From Streptomyces sp. NBC_00557 (lineage in GTDB: Bacteria; Actinomycetota; Actinomycetes; Streptomycetales; Streptomycetaceae), in the NCBI RefSeq assembly GCF_036345995.1, contig NZ_CP107796.1, forward strand, positions 3,658,001-3,722,000: 64,000 nucleotides of DNA, read 5' to 3'. The translations under genes were made by a program, and so were the position numbers. The notes below the pieces were generated by a model. The model saw only the letters and a program-made list of their open reading frames with translations, was not told the DNA's origin and searched no databases. How positions within the stretch are numbered: position 1 is the stretch's first letter; each line of letters opens with the position of its first letter. Positions 43,978 to 53,241 of the stretch are shown piece after piece.

Positions 43978-45678
43978 ATGACGGACCGGTGGGCGCTCGC
44001 ACCGGCCGAGGACGGAGGCGTGGAGATCGCCCCCCTCGGCCCGGACGGGCTGCCCGCCGGGCCGGTGCGGCGGGAGAGCGATCTCGCCGGGGCGGTGCGG
44101 AGCCGCCCGGAGGTGACCCGCTGGGTGTGGCGGTCCACCCCCGAGGTCTACCCGCGTCTGCTCGCCACGGGGGTGCGAGTGGAGCGGTGCTACGACATCG
44201 AGGACGCCGAGACACTCCTGCTGGGCCACGAGGGCCGGTACGGCGAGCCGCGCTCGGCCGCCGCCGCCCTGGCCCGCCTCCGGGGCGGCCCCGTGCCGCC
44301 CGACCCGCCCCAGCGCCCGGCCGAACCGGGCGCCCAGTCCCCGCTGTTCGAGCCCACCGGGGCCCGCCTGCCGCTGACCGACCTCCTCGCGGTCTACGCC
44401 GAGCAGCTCAGGCGGCACCAGCGGACCGCCCACCCCGACCGGATGCGGCTGCTGACGGCCGCCGAGTCGGCCGGGATGCTGGTGGCCGCCGAGATGAACC
44501 ACGCGGGCGTGCCGTGGAGCGCCGAGGTCCACCGCCGCCTGCTGCACGAACTGCTCGGCGAGCGGTACGCGGGCGGCGGCGAGCCGCGCCGCCTCGCCGA
44601 GCTGGCCGACGAGATCTCCGCCGCCTTCGGCCGCCGGGTGCGCCCGGACCTGCCCGCCGATGTGATCAAGGCCTTCGCCCAGGCCGGCATCAAGGTGAAG
44701 TCCACCCGCCGCTGGGAGATCCGGTCCGTCGACCACCCGGCCGTGGAACCCCTGCTGGAGTACAAGAAGCTGTACCGCATCTGGGTGGCGCACGGCTGGT
44801 CCTGGTTGCAGGACTGGGTGCGCGACGGCCGTTTCCGTCCCGAGTTCCTCGCGGGCGGCACGGTCACCGGGCGCTGGGTGACCAACGGCGGAGGCGGCCT
44901 GCAGATCCCCAAGGTGATCCGCCGGGCCGTGGTCGCCGACCCCGGCTGGCGGCTGGTGGTGGCCGACGCCGACCAGATGGAGCCGCGCGTGCTCGCCGCG
45001 ATCTCCCGTGACCCCGGCCTGATGGAAGTCGCCGGCCGGGACGGCGACCTCTACCAGTCCGTCTCCGACCGAGCCTTCTCCGGTGACCGCAACCAGGCCA
45101 AGCTCGCCGTGCTCGGCGCGATCTACGGCCAGACCTCGGGGGACGGCCTGAAGAACCTCGCCGCGCTGCGCCGCCGCTTCCCCCAGGCCGTCGCGTACGT
45201 CGACGAGGCGGCCCGCGCGGGTGAGGAGGGCCGGCTGGTGCGCACGTGGCTGGGCCGTACCTGCCCGCCCGCCGCCGGCGCCGGCGAGGACGCCGCGGAG
45301 GAGGCGGGCATCCCCGTCGGCGACGACGACACCGACCCGCGGGGCGACGGCCAGGCGCCCTGGGTGCCCGGCTACGCCTCCACCAACTCCCGGGCGCGCG
45401 GCCGCTTCGCGCGGAACTTCGTCGTCCAGGGCAGCGCCGCCGACTGGGCGCTGCTGATGCTCGCCGGGCTGCGCCGGGCCTGCGCGGACCTCAAGGCCGA
45501 GCTGGTCTTCTTCCAGCACGACGAGGTGATCGTGCACTGCCCCGCCGAGGAGGCCGACACGGTCGTCCAGGCCATCCGGTCCTCCGCCGACCTCGCCGGG
45601 CGACTGACCTTCGGCGACACACCGGTGCGCTTTCCGTTCACGACGGCGGTGGTGGAGTGCTATGCCGACGCCAAGTGA
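43978..45678 (+). CDS. PolA-like family A DNA polymerase (bifunctional 3'-5' exonuclease/polymerase type)
   Basis: Family A DNA polymerase of 566 residues, shorter than housekeeping Pol I (about 900). Motif A is LVVADADQMEPRVLA, motif B RNQAKLAVLGAIYGQ with the conserved R, K and YG, and motif C FFQHDEVIVHC. The thumb region has GIKVKSTRRWEI. The 3'-5' exonuclease-like N-terminal part is degenerate, and there is no 5' nuclease domain. Streptomyces carries this as a second polymerase beside PolA, perhaps for repair. The ATG at 43978 follows the ClpC2-like gene by 61 bases. Confidence 0.9.
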   Translation: MTDRWALAPAEDGGVEIAPLGPDGLPAGPVRRESDLAGAVRSRPEVTRWVWRSTPEVYPRLLATGVRVERCYDIEDAETLLLGHEGRYGEPRSAAAALARLRGGPVPPDPPQRPAEPGAQSPLFEPTGARLPLTDLLAVYAEQLRRHQRTAHPDRMRLLTAAESAGMLVAAEMNHAGVPWSAEVHRRLLHELLGERYAGGGEPRRLAELADEISAAFGRRVRPDLPADVIKAFAQAGIKVKSTRRWEIRSVDHPAVEPLLEYKKLYRIWVAHGWSWLQDWVRDGRFRPEFLAGGTVTGRWVTNGGGGLQIPKVIRRAVVADPGWRLVVADADQMEPRVLAAISRDPGLMEVAGRDGDLYQSVSDRAFSGDRNQAKLAVLGAIYGQTSGDGLKNLAALRRRFPQAVAYVDEAARAGEEGRLVRTWLGRTCPPAAGAGEDAAEEAGIPVGDDDTDPRGDGQAPWVPGYASTNSRARGRFARNFVVQGSAADWALLMLAGLRRACADLKAELVFFQHDEVIVHCPAEEADTVVQAIRSSADLAGRLTFGDTPVRFPFTTAVVECYADAK

Positions 45679-45841
45679 GACCTGTGCGGGCGCACTCCGA
45701 GCAGTGACCGGGGGCCGCCGGGCAGGCATGCGGGGCTGCCGGGCAGGCATCGGGGGCGGTGCGGGGATTCTCCGGTGGCTTCGGAAAGGCCGCGGCCAAG
45801 CGCTCCGGTCGCTTCGAAGGGGCCCCGGCGAAGCACTCCGG

Positions 45842-48800
45842 TCACTCCGCGAGAAGGTCCCGCAGCTCCGCCACGATCGCCTGCTCGTCGGTGCCGTCCA
45901 GTGCCGCGAGCGCGGCACGCCAGGTGTCGTACGCCTCGGTCCGCCGGCCTCGCGCGCTCAGCAGCAGCCCGTGCTGGTGCCGGGCCAGGCCGCCCATGTA
46001 GCGGTCGGCGCGGGCGTCGGCCCGGCGCAGCAGCTCGGCGCACTCGCGGGCCGCCCGCTCGGTCTCGCCGAGCTGCCGCAGCGCACGGACCAGGCCGAGC
46101 CGGGTCTGGGACTCGCCGTGCCAGTCGCCGTGATCGCCGAGGATGCGCAGGCTCTCCTCGAAGTGCCGGGCGGCGGCGGCCGGTTCGCCGAGGGTGAGAT
46201 GGGCGTAACCGATGTTGCAGTGCGCCGAGTGCTGCACGATGACGGCGCCGAGTTCGTTCCCGATCGCCAGGGAGAGCCTGTGCTGCTCGATGGCGGCGCG
46301 CGGATCGGTGTGCTCGTAGAGGTTGCCGAGGTGGCTGTGGGTGACGGCCTCTCCGTACGGGTCGTTCAACTGCCGCGAGTACGCAAGGCTCTGCCGCAGC
46401 GCCTCCTCGGACTCCGCGTACCGCCCGAGCCCCTCCAGGAGCAGTCCCCGGTTGTTCAGGGAGCGCCTGATCCTGGAAAGGACACCGAGCTGCCGCCAGA
46501 TCTCCAGGGACCGGTCGGTGAGGGCGAGGGCGTCCTTCTGCCGGCCGGTGAGGAAGTGCATGGCCGCCAGGTCGCCCAGTGCGTAGGCCTCGGCCGCCGC
46601 GTCCCCGAGCCGCCGCGCCGCCCCGAGCGCGGCCCGCCCCAGCACCTCCATCTCGGCCACCCGGCCGGCGCGCTGGACATAGGGGAAGAGCAGCCGGGCG
46701 AGCGTCGACAGATGGGCGGCCCGCACCGGATCCGCCGTATCCGCGTTCCGGGACACCAGGGCGACGACGTTCTCCAGCTCGACGTCGCCCCACCCATGGG
46801 CTTGCTCGGCCGATTCGAAGCGGGCCAGCCCGGCCACGTCGGCCGCGTGCTCCGGCGGCTGCGCGGAGGTCGGCCGACGCCGGTCGTCCAGGTCGATCCC
46901 GGCCTCCACGACAGCCTCCAGCACCCGCTCGGCGACGGCGGCGTACCAGCGGAGAGCGGTGAGGTCGGGCGCGGATGCGGGACCGTGACCGGGAGCGCGA
47001 CCGTGGTCGGGAGCGGGACCGTGCTCCCGAGGGTGACCGTGCTCCTGAGCGGGGATCGCGGGCGGGTCGGGTGCGGCTGCGGAACCGGCCACAGCGGTGC
47101 GCGCGGACGCTGCTCCGGTGGCGGGTGCGGCAGGCGGCGTGGACACGGCGGTGGAGGCAGTCGTGGCGGCGTGCGCGGCTCGGACGGCCTGATCCGGACA
47201 CGAGCCGGAGCACGACCCGACGCCGGGGGCGGTGCCGGACACGGCTCCGGACTCCGTACCGGGCAGCGCCCCCGCCCCCGTGCCGGACCCTGTACCGACC
47301 GACGCATCCGCGCCCGCGCTGGACACCGTGCCGGACCCGGTACCGACCGACGCATCCGGCCTCGTGCCGGACACCGCGCCGGACCCGGTACCGACCGACG
47401 CATCCGGCCTCGTGCCGGACACCGCGCCGGACCCGGTACCGACCGACGCATCCGTCCTCGTGCCGGACACCGCGCCGGACCCGGTACCGAGCGAAGCCCC
47501 GGGCTCCCTTCGGCCCTTCTCCTCCTCCCCCGCGTCCGCGTCCGCCAGTTCGCGGGCGAAGTCGCGGACCAGGTCGTGGGGGGCGTAGCGGCCGTAGGTG
47601 GTCTCCTCCAGGAGGGCGACGTCGACCAGGCGGTCCAGGGCGGCTTCGGCGCGGCGTTCGTCGATGCCGGTGAGGCGGGCGATCAGGGGGGCGCCGTAGG
47701 TCGGCAGGTCGAGCGCGCCGATGCGGCGCAGGGCGAGGGCCGCGTCCCGGTCCGCCTCACGCTGGGCGGCGGCGAGCGCGTCGTGGGCGACGGCCAGGGA
47801 ACGCCGGACGCTCAGGTCGTCGTACTCGAGGTGGCGCAAGCGCCCGCCGGTCTCGGCGAGTTGGCCCGCGAGCACGTCCGGGGTGAGGGCGCGGCGGGCG
47901 GCGAGCCTGGCGGCCACGACACGCAGCGCCAGCGGCAGCCGGCCGGTCAGCTCGACCAGCGCGTGACCGGCGTCCAGCCCCTCGCGTCCGCTCACCGCGC
48001 GCAGCAGTGCCGCGCTGTCCTCGCCGGTCAGCGGGCCGAGCGGGAAGCGTCGGGCGCCGTCGAGTGCGGTCAGCGGCGAGCGGCTGGTGACGATCACCGC
48101 GCAGCCGGGTCCGGCCGGCAGCAGAGGCCGTACCTGGGCCGCGGTCGCCGCGTCGTCCAGTACCAGCAGCACACGGGCGGGGGCGAGCAGCGAGCGGAGC
48201 AACGCGGCCGCCGCGTCCGGGTGTTCGGGGATGCTGCGCGGCGCGACGCCGAGGTCCCGGAGCAGCGCGGCGAGCGCCTGGACGGAGGTGAGCGGGGTCA
48301 TGCCCGGCGTGGCGCCGTGCAGGTTGACGTACAACTGCCCATCGGTGAAACGTTCCCGCAGCTCATGTGCGACGTGCAGCGCGAGTGCGCTCTTGCCGAC
48401 GCCCGCCATGCCGCTGAGCACGGCGACGGCGGGTGCCGGGGCGGCCGGCTCGGTGAGCGCCTGCCGCAGTGCCCGGCGTACGTCGACGCGCCCGGTGAAG
48501 TGCGCGGGCGGTGGCGGGAGTTGGGCGGGTCGCGGAGCCGGCCGGGTGTCCGACGGGACGCCGTCCTCCCGCCCGGACGGGGTTTCCGCCGGCTCCTCCG
48601 TGCCGCCCAAGTCATCGGCCGCGCCGACCTGTTGGTGTACGGCGCCCGCCTGACGGCTGTCGCGTTCCTCCTCCGCCCGCTGTCCGCCCTCGTCGCTCCC
48701 TCGCAGCACCTCGACGTGCGCCTCGCGGACCGCGGGGCCGGGCTCGACGCCGAGTTCCTCGATCAGGCGGGCGCGCAGATCGCGGTGGACGGCGAGGGCC

Positions 48801-49576
48801 TCGGCGTGGCGGCCGGTGCGGTGCAGCGCGAGCATGAGCTGGCGGTGGTAGGCCTCGCGCAGCGGGTACTCGGCGACCAGCGCCGCGAGTTCCGGCACGA
48901 TGCCGGCCAACCGTGAGCCGCCGAGGGCGAGTTCGGCGTCGTAGCGCCATTCCAGCAGCAGCCGGCGCGCCTCCTGGAGGCGCTGCACCAGGGCATAACC
49001 GCCGAGGTCGGCCGGCAGCCCGCTGAGCGGGGTGCCGCGCCAGAGCGCGAGTGCGGCAGCACAGGCCCGTACGACACCGGGCCAGTCTCCGCGGGCGTGG
49101 GCGGCACGCGCCTCGGCGACCCGGGCGTCGAAGACGTGCACGTCCAACTCGCCCTGGTCGACGCGCAGGAGGTACCCCGGCGGGACGGCCCTGAGCCGGT
49201 CGGGGTCGTCCAGGAGGCGGCGCAGCCGGGTGACGTGGTTGTGCAGGGACGCCTGTGCGGACACGGGCGGCGCCCCGCCCCACAGGGCGTCCTTCAGCGA
49301 CTCCACCGACACCACGCGGCCCGGTTCCAGCAACAGCGCGGCGAGCAGGGCGCGCACCTTGGGACTGCCGATGGCGCGAACGCCGTTGTCGAAGGTGTCG
49401 TCCGGGACTTGGCGCGGCGTCGCGAGGGCGGCGGAGGCGGACGTGCGGGTACGGGTACCGGCGGCAGCCGGGTCGCCGGAATGGGCGTCGGAGCTGTTGC
49501 ACGAGATCCCGAACGGCGGTCGGTCGTACAGGACGGGCGGCCCCAGCAGCCCGAACCGCAGCTCGCACCGCCGCAT
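45842..49576 (-). CDS. AfsR-type SARP regulator (BTAD, NB-ARC, TPR)
   Basis: Large regulator of about 1,244 residues. Residues 1-115 are an OmpR-like DNA-binding domain (FGLLGPPVLYD...GSPKVRALLAALLLEPGRVV, DALWGGAPP, ASLHNHVTRLRRLL). The BTAD follows to about 290. The NB-ARC P-loop GMAGVGKSALALH lies near residue 389, with LVLDDAATAAQV, IVTSRS and GRLPLALRV after it. Six or more TPR-like helices fill residues 860-1,240. Between the ATPase and TPR parts is a Gly/Ser/Thr-rich repeat linker (about 695-781). AfsR-type proteins activate secondary metabolism or development. The ATG at 49576 has GGAG 6 bases upstream; M at 49684 would add 36 residues. Confidence 0.9.
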   Translation of the reverse strand: MRRCELRFGLLGPPVLYDRPPFGISCNSSDAHSGDPAAAGTRTRTSASAALATPRQVPDDTFDNGVRAIGSPKVRALLAALLLEPGRVVSVESLKDALWGGAPPVSAQASLHNHVTRLRRLLDDPDRLRAVPPGYLLRVDQGELDVHVFDARVAEARAAHARGDWPGVVRACAAALALWRGTPLSGLPADLGGYALVQRLQEARRLLLEWRYDAELALGGSRLAGIVPELAALVAEYPLREAYHRQLMLALHRTGRHAEALAVHRDLRARLIEELGVEPGPAVREAHVEVLRGSDEGGQRAEEERDSRQAGAVHQQVGAADDLGGTEEPAETPSGREDGVPSDTRPAPRPAQLPPPPAHFTGRVDVRRALRQALTEPAAPAPAVAVLSGMAGVGKSALALHVAHELRERFTDGQLYVNLHGATPGMTPLTSVQALAALLRDLGVAPRSIPEHPDAAAALLRSLLAPARVLLVLDDAATAAQVRPLLPAGPGCAVIVTSRSPLTALDGARRFPLGPLTGEDSAALLRAVSGREGLDAGHALVELTGRLPLALRVVAARLAARRALTPDVLAGQLAETGGRLRHLEYDDLSVRRSLAVAHDALAAAQREADRDAALALRRIGALDLPTYGAPLIARLTGIDERRAEAALDRLVDVALLEETTYGRYAPHDLVRDFARELADADAGEEEKGRREPGASLGTGSGAVSGTRTDASVGTGSGAVSGTRPDASVGTGSGAVSGTRPDASVGTGSGTVSSAGADASVGTGSGTGAGALPGTESGAVSGTAPGVGSCSGSCPDQAVRAAHAATTASTAVSTPPAAPATGAASARTAVAGSAAAPDPPAIPAQEHGHPREHGPAPDHGRAPGHGPASAPDLTALRWYAAVAERVLEAVVEAGIDLDDRRRPTSAQPPEHAADVAGLARFESAEQAHGWGDVELENVVALVSRNADTADPVRAAHLSTLARLLFPYVQRAGRVAEMEVLGRAALGAARRLGDAAAEAYALGDLAAMHFLTGRQKDALALTDRSLEIWRQLGVLSRIRRSLNNRGLLLEGLGRYAESEEALRQSLAYSRQLNDPYGEAVTHSHLGNLYEHTDPRAAIEQHRLSLAIGNELGAVIVQHSAHCNIGYAHLTLGEPAAAARHFEESLRILGDHGDWHGESQTRLGLVRALRQLGETERAARECAELLRRADARADRYMGGLARHQHGLLLSARGRRTEAYDTWRAALAALDGTDEQAIVAELRDLLAE
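47292..47483 (-). repeat. Four 48-base tandem repeats in the SARP gene
   Basis: Units begin at 47292, 47340, 47388 and 47436, with degenerate copies on both sides (47232-47291 and 47484 onward). Each encodes 16 residues of the pattern DASVGTGSGAVSGTRP. The period is a multiple of three, so expansion or contraction keeps the frame. Confidence 0.85.
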
Positions 49577-49801
49577 CTCGCGCTCCACTGCCTTCCCGCC
49601 GACCGCCTTTCCGCCGACTGCCTTTGCACGCTGCCGGGGCCGGCCGCGCTCCGCGACGGACCCTCGCCCGCCTGTCTGACGCAATTCCGCCCTGCACAGG
49701 GCTGTTTCGCGCCACCGTCTGCCGGCCGGACGAGGCAGGGATCAGCCTGCCACGGGCCCGTTCCGACAGACCGCTGACGAATTCCAGCCAGGGGGTCCGT
49801 C

Positions 49802-49843
49802 AGCCTACGGCAAACCGTTGGCCACATGTTAGCGATCCGTTGG
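49802..49843 (-). promoter_or_regulatory. Candidate SARP promoter with heptamer repeats 22 bases apart
   Basis: On the minus strand CCAACGG occurs at 49843-49837 and again at 49821-49815, exactly 22 bases apart. A -10-like TAGGCT (49807-49802) follows 7 bases after the second copy. SARP operators are direct heptamer repeats at 11- or 22-base spacing ending about 8 bases before the -10. It lies about 225 bases upstream of the SARP start, suggesting autoregulation. The rest of the gap 49577-50087 holds only the hairpin at 49937-49989. Confidence 0.4.
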
Positions 49844-49936
49844 CGCGTCCTGATCAGATCATTTCCATCGGATCTGGATCTACGGCGCGCGCGTATGACG
49901 CGTAACTCGGGGGAGTGTCGCCGCAGTCCGGGTCCG

Positions 49937-49989
49937 GGGACGCAAGGGGCCCCGGTCGGCGGAGGTGAACGCCCGGGGCCCCGCGTCCC
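49937..49989. terminator. Strong hairpin between the glycosyltransferase and SARP genes
   Basis: GGGACGC-AA-GGGGCCCCGG (49937-49955) pairs with CCGGGGCCCCGCGTCCC (49973-49989) over 17 base pairs with a two-base bulge. It separates the glycosyltransferase transcript from the SARP promoter. Confidence 0.8.
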
Positions 49990-50087
49990 GTTCCCTTCTC
50001 CCGCCGGCTTCGCCCACTCTGCGCCGGGCATCATCCACCGGCGTGCCCCTCTCGCGAACCCCTCCCGGCCCGGCAGGCGTCCCCGCC

Positions 50088-50981
50088 TCAGATCACCGGC
50101 GGACGCCCCAGCCTGGTCAGCCGCCACACCGTTCGCCAGCGCATGGGGCGGCGTTCGCCCGCCGGTTCGCGGAGTCCTTCCACGAACCCGCCGAACCAGG
50201 CTTTGAGCCCGGCCGGCGAACGTGTGCGGGCGAGCGTGAGCAGCGTCCACACCCCGAGGTGCACGGGGACGAGCGGCCACGGCAGCCGGCGCCGGACGAG
50301 CCAGACGCGGTTGCGGGCGTTGACGCGGTAGTAGATGGCGTGCCGGGCCGGTGAGGTCTTGGGGTGCTGGAGGAGCAGCTCCGGTGCGTAGAGGATCTTC
50401 CAGCCGGCGTCGACGGCGCGCCAGGCGAGGTCGGTCTCCTCGTGCGCGAAGAAGAACTCGGCGGGCCAGTCCCCGGTCTCCGCCAGCATCGCCATGCTCA
50501 GGGCGTGCCCGCCGCCGAGGAAGCCGGTGACGTAACCGCCGCGCATCGGGTCGGAGTCGCCGACGCGGGGCACGTGCCGCTGCTGGGTCTCGCCGTGCTC
50601 GTCGGCGATGCGGAAGCCGACGATGCCGAGGCGGGGGTCGGCGGCGTACAGGTCCCGTACCCGGCTCAGCACATCGGCGTCGACGAGCAGGCCGTCGTCG
50701 TCCAGTTCCACCACGACGTCCACGTCGCCGTACTCCCGCAGCCGGGCGAGCGCGACGTTGCGGCCGCCCGGACAGCCGAGGTTCTCCTCGACGTCGATGG
50801 TGGTGACCTCGCCGGGCAGGGAGAGCCGGCGGGCGAACTCGGGCAGCCGGCAGCCGTTGCCGACGATCACGATGCGGGCGGGGGCGAGGTCCTGCTTGGC
50901 CACGGACTCCAGCAGGGCGTCGACCTCGGCGGGCCGATTCCCCATGGTCACCACGGCGACGGCGATCCTCGGCTCCACCAC
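50088..50981 (-). CDS. Family 2 glycosyltransferase
   Basis: GT-A fold glycosyltransferase of 297 residues. The nucleotide-sugar site has AVAVVTMGNRPAEVDALLESV, VENLGCPGGRNVAL, and the metal-binding DDDG in VVVELDDDGLLVDADVL. The acceptor side has FFFAHEETDLAWRAVDAGWKI with the likely catalytic ED-like residues. A C-terminal hydrophobic patch may contact the membrane. This resembles rhamnosyl/galactofuranosyl transferases of cell-wall polysaccharides; the donor is unknown. Starts at the GTG of 50981; a second GTG follows directly. Downstream of the cell-wall-binding protein gene in the same direction. Confidence 0.9.
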   Translation of the reverse strand: MVEPRIAVAVVTMGNRPAEVDALLESVAKQDLAPARIVIVGNGCRLPEFARRLSLPGEVTTIDVEENLGCPGGRNVALARLREYGDVDVVVELDDDGLLVDADVLSRVRDLYAADPRLGIVGFRIADEHGETQQRHVPRVGDSDPMRGGYVTGFLGGGHALSMAMLAETGDWPAEFFFAHEETDLAWRAVDAGWKILYAPELLLQHPKTSPARHAIYYRVNARNRVWLVRRRLPWPLVPVHLGVWTLLTLARTRSPAGLKAWFGGFVEGLREPAGERRPMRWRTVWRLTRLGRPPVI

Positions 50982-51185
50982 GTAACCTCACCCCATCCGG
51001 CCGACGGCGGCACCGCGCCCTGACCGCGCGGCGCCCGCCGTTCACCAAGATGTTGCCTCACCTACGGCCGTTGCTCGGGAACCGATCCGCTTTGCATCCT
51101 TTTTGCGGTGCTTTGCCTGCGCCGGACGAGCCCGACCCCAGGGCCTGCCCGCACCGCCGAGGAGCTCCCGCAGGCCCTGCCGGCG

Positions 51186-51215
51186 GCCTGGGCCGCCGCC
51201 GTCGGCGACCCAGGC
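51186..51215. terminator. Hairpin after the cell-wall-binding protein gene
   Basis: GCCTGGG (51186-51192) pairs with CCCAGGC (51209-51215) around a 16-base G+C-rich loop that can pair further. It lies 7 bases past the stop. Confidence 0.5.
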
Positions 51216-51222
51216 GCGGCAG

Positions 51223-53241
51223 TCACCTCTTGATCGTCACCCGGAGAGGGGCCAGGTCCGGGCTTGCGGCGGGCTTGTAGCTGCCGGCGGACAGCGGCTG
51301 AGCAGCCGTGGTCTGTGGCACCACGCCCTTGTAGTACGGCGTGTAGACGTAGTGGGTGCCCACTCCGATGGCCGCACCGATCTTGGGAATGACGGACGCG
51401 TCGACCGATCCCGTGCCGCCGAAGACGGCCACGTGGTACATGCTCGACGACATGCGCATCAGGTACCGCTTGGTGTCGTACGACAGCGAGGTGGTGTCGG
51501 TCCACAGCAGCGGACCGTACGTGGTCATCGCCGACGACGCGGAGACGCCGCCGCGCCAGCTGCCCACGGAGGCCACCGCGGCGTTCGAGGGCAGCGACCA
51601 CCACAGGTCGGCGAGCTGCATGGCGTTCGACTGCGGGGTGCCGCCGGCGACCCGGTAATAGCTGTACTTGCTGGGCCAGTTCGGCATCTTGCCGGCGTTG
51701 TAGGCCTTGGCCAGCGCCGACTCGGCGTCGGTCCCCACCGTGATGATCTTCGTCGTGCTGGGACTGTACTTGTTGAGGTACCCGTAGACCGACGACGTCA
51801 TGGTCGTACCGTCGGTCAGCACGAGGGTCGCGGTTCCGGAGCCGCCCATGGAACCGGCGGCGGAGCTCGCGGCCAGGGCGTTGTGGTAGTCGGTGCCGGT
51901 TGCCACGAAGACGTACTTCGGCGTGCTGGTGACGGTCTTGGCCACGGCCACGGAGGTGGAGCAGCGCGAGGTGCCGGACAGCCGCTTGGCCACGTATCCG
52001 AGCGAGGTCACCTTGGACGCCACCGTGCTGTTGAGGATGGTGCTCCCGCCGATCAGGTAGACCGTCTTCCCCTTCGGCAGCATGCGCTTGAGCTCCGTCT
52101 GCACCGGGGAGTCCAGGCCTGTGCCGGAGGTCATGAGCACCGGCCCCCGCTTCTTGCCGGCCAGCGATGTCGCGGTCGTGGCGTACGCCGAGTCGGACTT
52201 GCTGATGAGCACGGCCGCCTTGGCGTTCTCCAGGCCGGGAGTGCTCGTACCGACGGTGTTCCAGGTCCACTTGGACGCGGCGATGTTCGTGTCGTAGGAG
52301 TCGGAGCCCCAGACACGGGAGATCGCGTTGTCACGGAGCGGCTGCCAGGCGACGTTGGTGCCATCGGCCATGGGCACCTGCGTCTCCGTGGCCGTGCCGA
52401 GGTCGTGGATCCAGACCTGCGGGCCCTGGGGGACGTCCGGGTTGCCGGAGACGTAGATGTCGTACGCGATCCGGTCGCCCTGTGGCGACCAGGCGGGACG
52501 GTTGTGGTCGGTCGCGTCCGTGGTGAGCTGGGTCACCCCGGTGCCGTCGGTCCTCACCGTGAAGAGCTGCTTGTGACCGTCGATCCGTCGCGTGAAGGCC
52601 ACCGACCTGCCGTCGGGGGAGATGCTCGGCTCGCTCGCGTCGTCGGCCACCTTGGTGAACGCGCCGGAACGGCCGTTGTAGACCCAGACGGCCGGGGTGC
52701 CGGCGGTGGCGCAGCTCGTCCCCGTCCGTACGAAGGCGAGCATGCCGTTCACCGCGCCGCTCGGCTGGGAGTCGCAGCCGTCGGCATCGGTGCCGAACAG
52801 GGCCTTGGGCGTGCGGGTGCCGTCGGCGGCGGTCAGTCGCAGCCGGCCGCCGGCCGTGAAGACGATGTCACCGCCGCCGTACCAGAAGGTCGGATCGTGC
52901 GGATGCCAGCCGCTGCCCGACGGCATGGGGATACGGATGCCGATGTCCTCGGAATCGGCCCATGCCGTGCCGATGTAGTCGCCGTTCACGAACGCGACCT
53001 GACTGCCGTCGGCGGACCAGGCGCCCTGGTTTCCGGACGTGCTGAACTGGGACTGCCAGGACCCGTCGGTGTTGATGAAGTGCATCCAGCCGCCGACGTC
53101 CGTGTACAGCAGCTTCCCGTCTCCGGCCTGCCCGCTGCTCTGGACGGCCGCCGCCGGACCCGGAAGCGTGGCGACGAGCCCCGCCGCGAGCGCGGCGGCG
53201 CCGGTGAGCGCCGCAAGTATGCGGCGCGTAAGCATGTTCAT
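51223..53241 (-). CDS. Secreted beta-propeller protein with cell-wall-binding (CWB2) repeats
   Basis: Exported protein of 672 residues. The signal peptide (1-32) has a basic start, MNMLTRRILA, and ends AAAVQ. Residues 40-310 contain TolB/PD40-like propeller blades such as GNQGAWSADGSQVAFVN, ASEPSISPDGRSVAFTR and NRPAWSPQGDRIAYD. Residues 325-640 hold three CWB2 (PF04122) repeats, marked by RVWGSDSYDTNIAAS, VYLIGGSTILNSTVAS and HVAVFGGTGSVDASV. CWB2 domains attach surface proteins to cell-wall polymers in Clostridia and occur in actinomycete exoproteins. No enzymatic domain is visible; it may be an adhesin or sensor. The ATG at 53241 is the start; a second ATG at 53235 is possible. Confidence 0.88.
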   Translation of the reverse strand: MNMLTRRILAALTGAAALAAGLVATLPGPAAAVQSSGQAGDGKLLYTDVGGWMHFINTDGSWQSQFSTSGNQGAWSADGSQVAFVNGDYIGTAWADSEDIGIRIPMPSGSGWHPHDPTFWYGGGDIVFTAGGRLRLTAADGTRTPKALFGTDADGCDSQPSGAVNGMLAFVRTGTSCATAGTPAVWVYNGRSGAFTKVADDASEPSISPDGRSVAFTRRIDGHKQLFTVRTDGTGVTQLTTDATDHNRPAWSPQGDRIAYDIYVSGNPDVPQGPQVWIHDLGTATETQVPMADGTNVAWQPLRDNAISRVWGSDSYDTNIAASKWTWNTVGTSTPGLENAKAAVLISKSDSAYATTATSLAGKKRGPVLMTSGTGLDSPVQTELKRMLPKGKTVYLIGGSTILNSTVASKVTSLGYVAKRLSGTSRCSTSVAVAKTVTSTPKYVFVATGTDYHNALAASSAAGSMGGSGTATLVLTDGTTMTSSVYGYLNKYSPSTTKIITVGTDAESALAKAYNAGKMPNWPSKYSYYRVAGGTPQSNAMQLADLWWSLPSNAAVASVGSWRGGVSASSAMTTYGPLLWTDTTSLSYDTKRYLMRMSSSMYHVAVFGGTGSVDASVIPKIGAAIGVGTHYVYTPYYKGVVPQTTAAQPLSAGSYKPAASPDLAPLRVTIKR

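Noticed and set aside
45679..45841. Short GCCGGGCAGGCAT repeats after the polymerase gene
   Set aside because: Only two imperfect copies in a G+C-rich gap; no coding or structural signal beyond that.
49826..50206. 126-residue plus-strand frame between SARP and the glycosyltransferase
   Set aside because: It crosses the strong hairpin, overlaps the glycosyltransferase antisense and looks like random Arg/Pro-rich translation.
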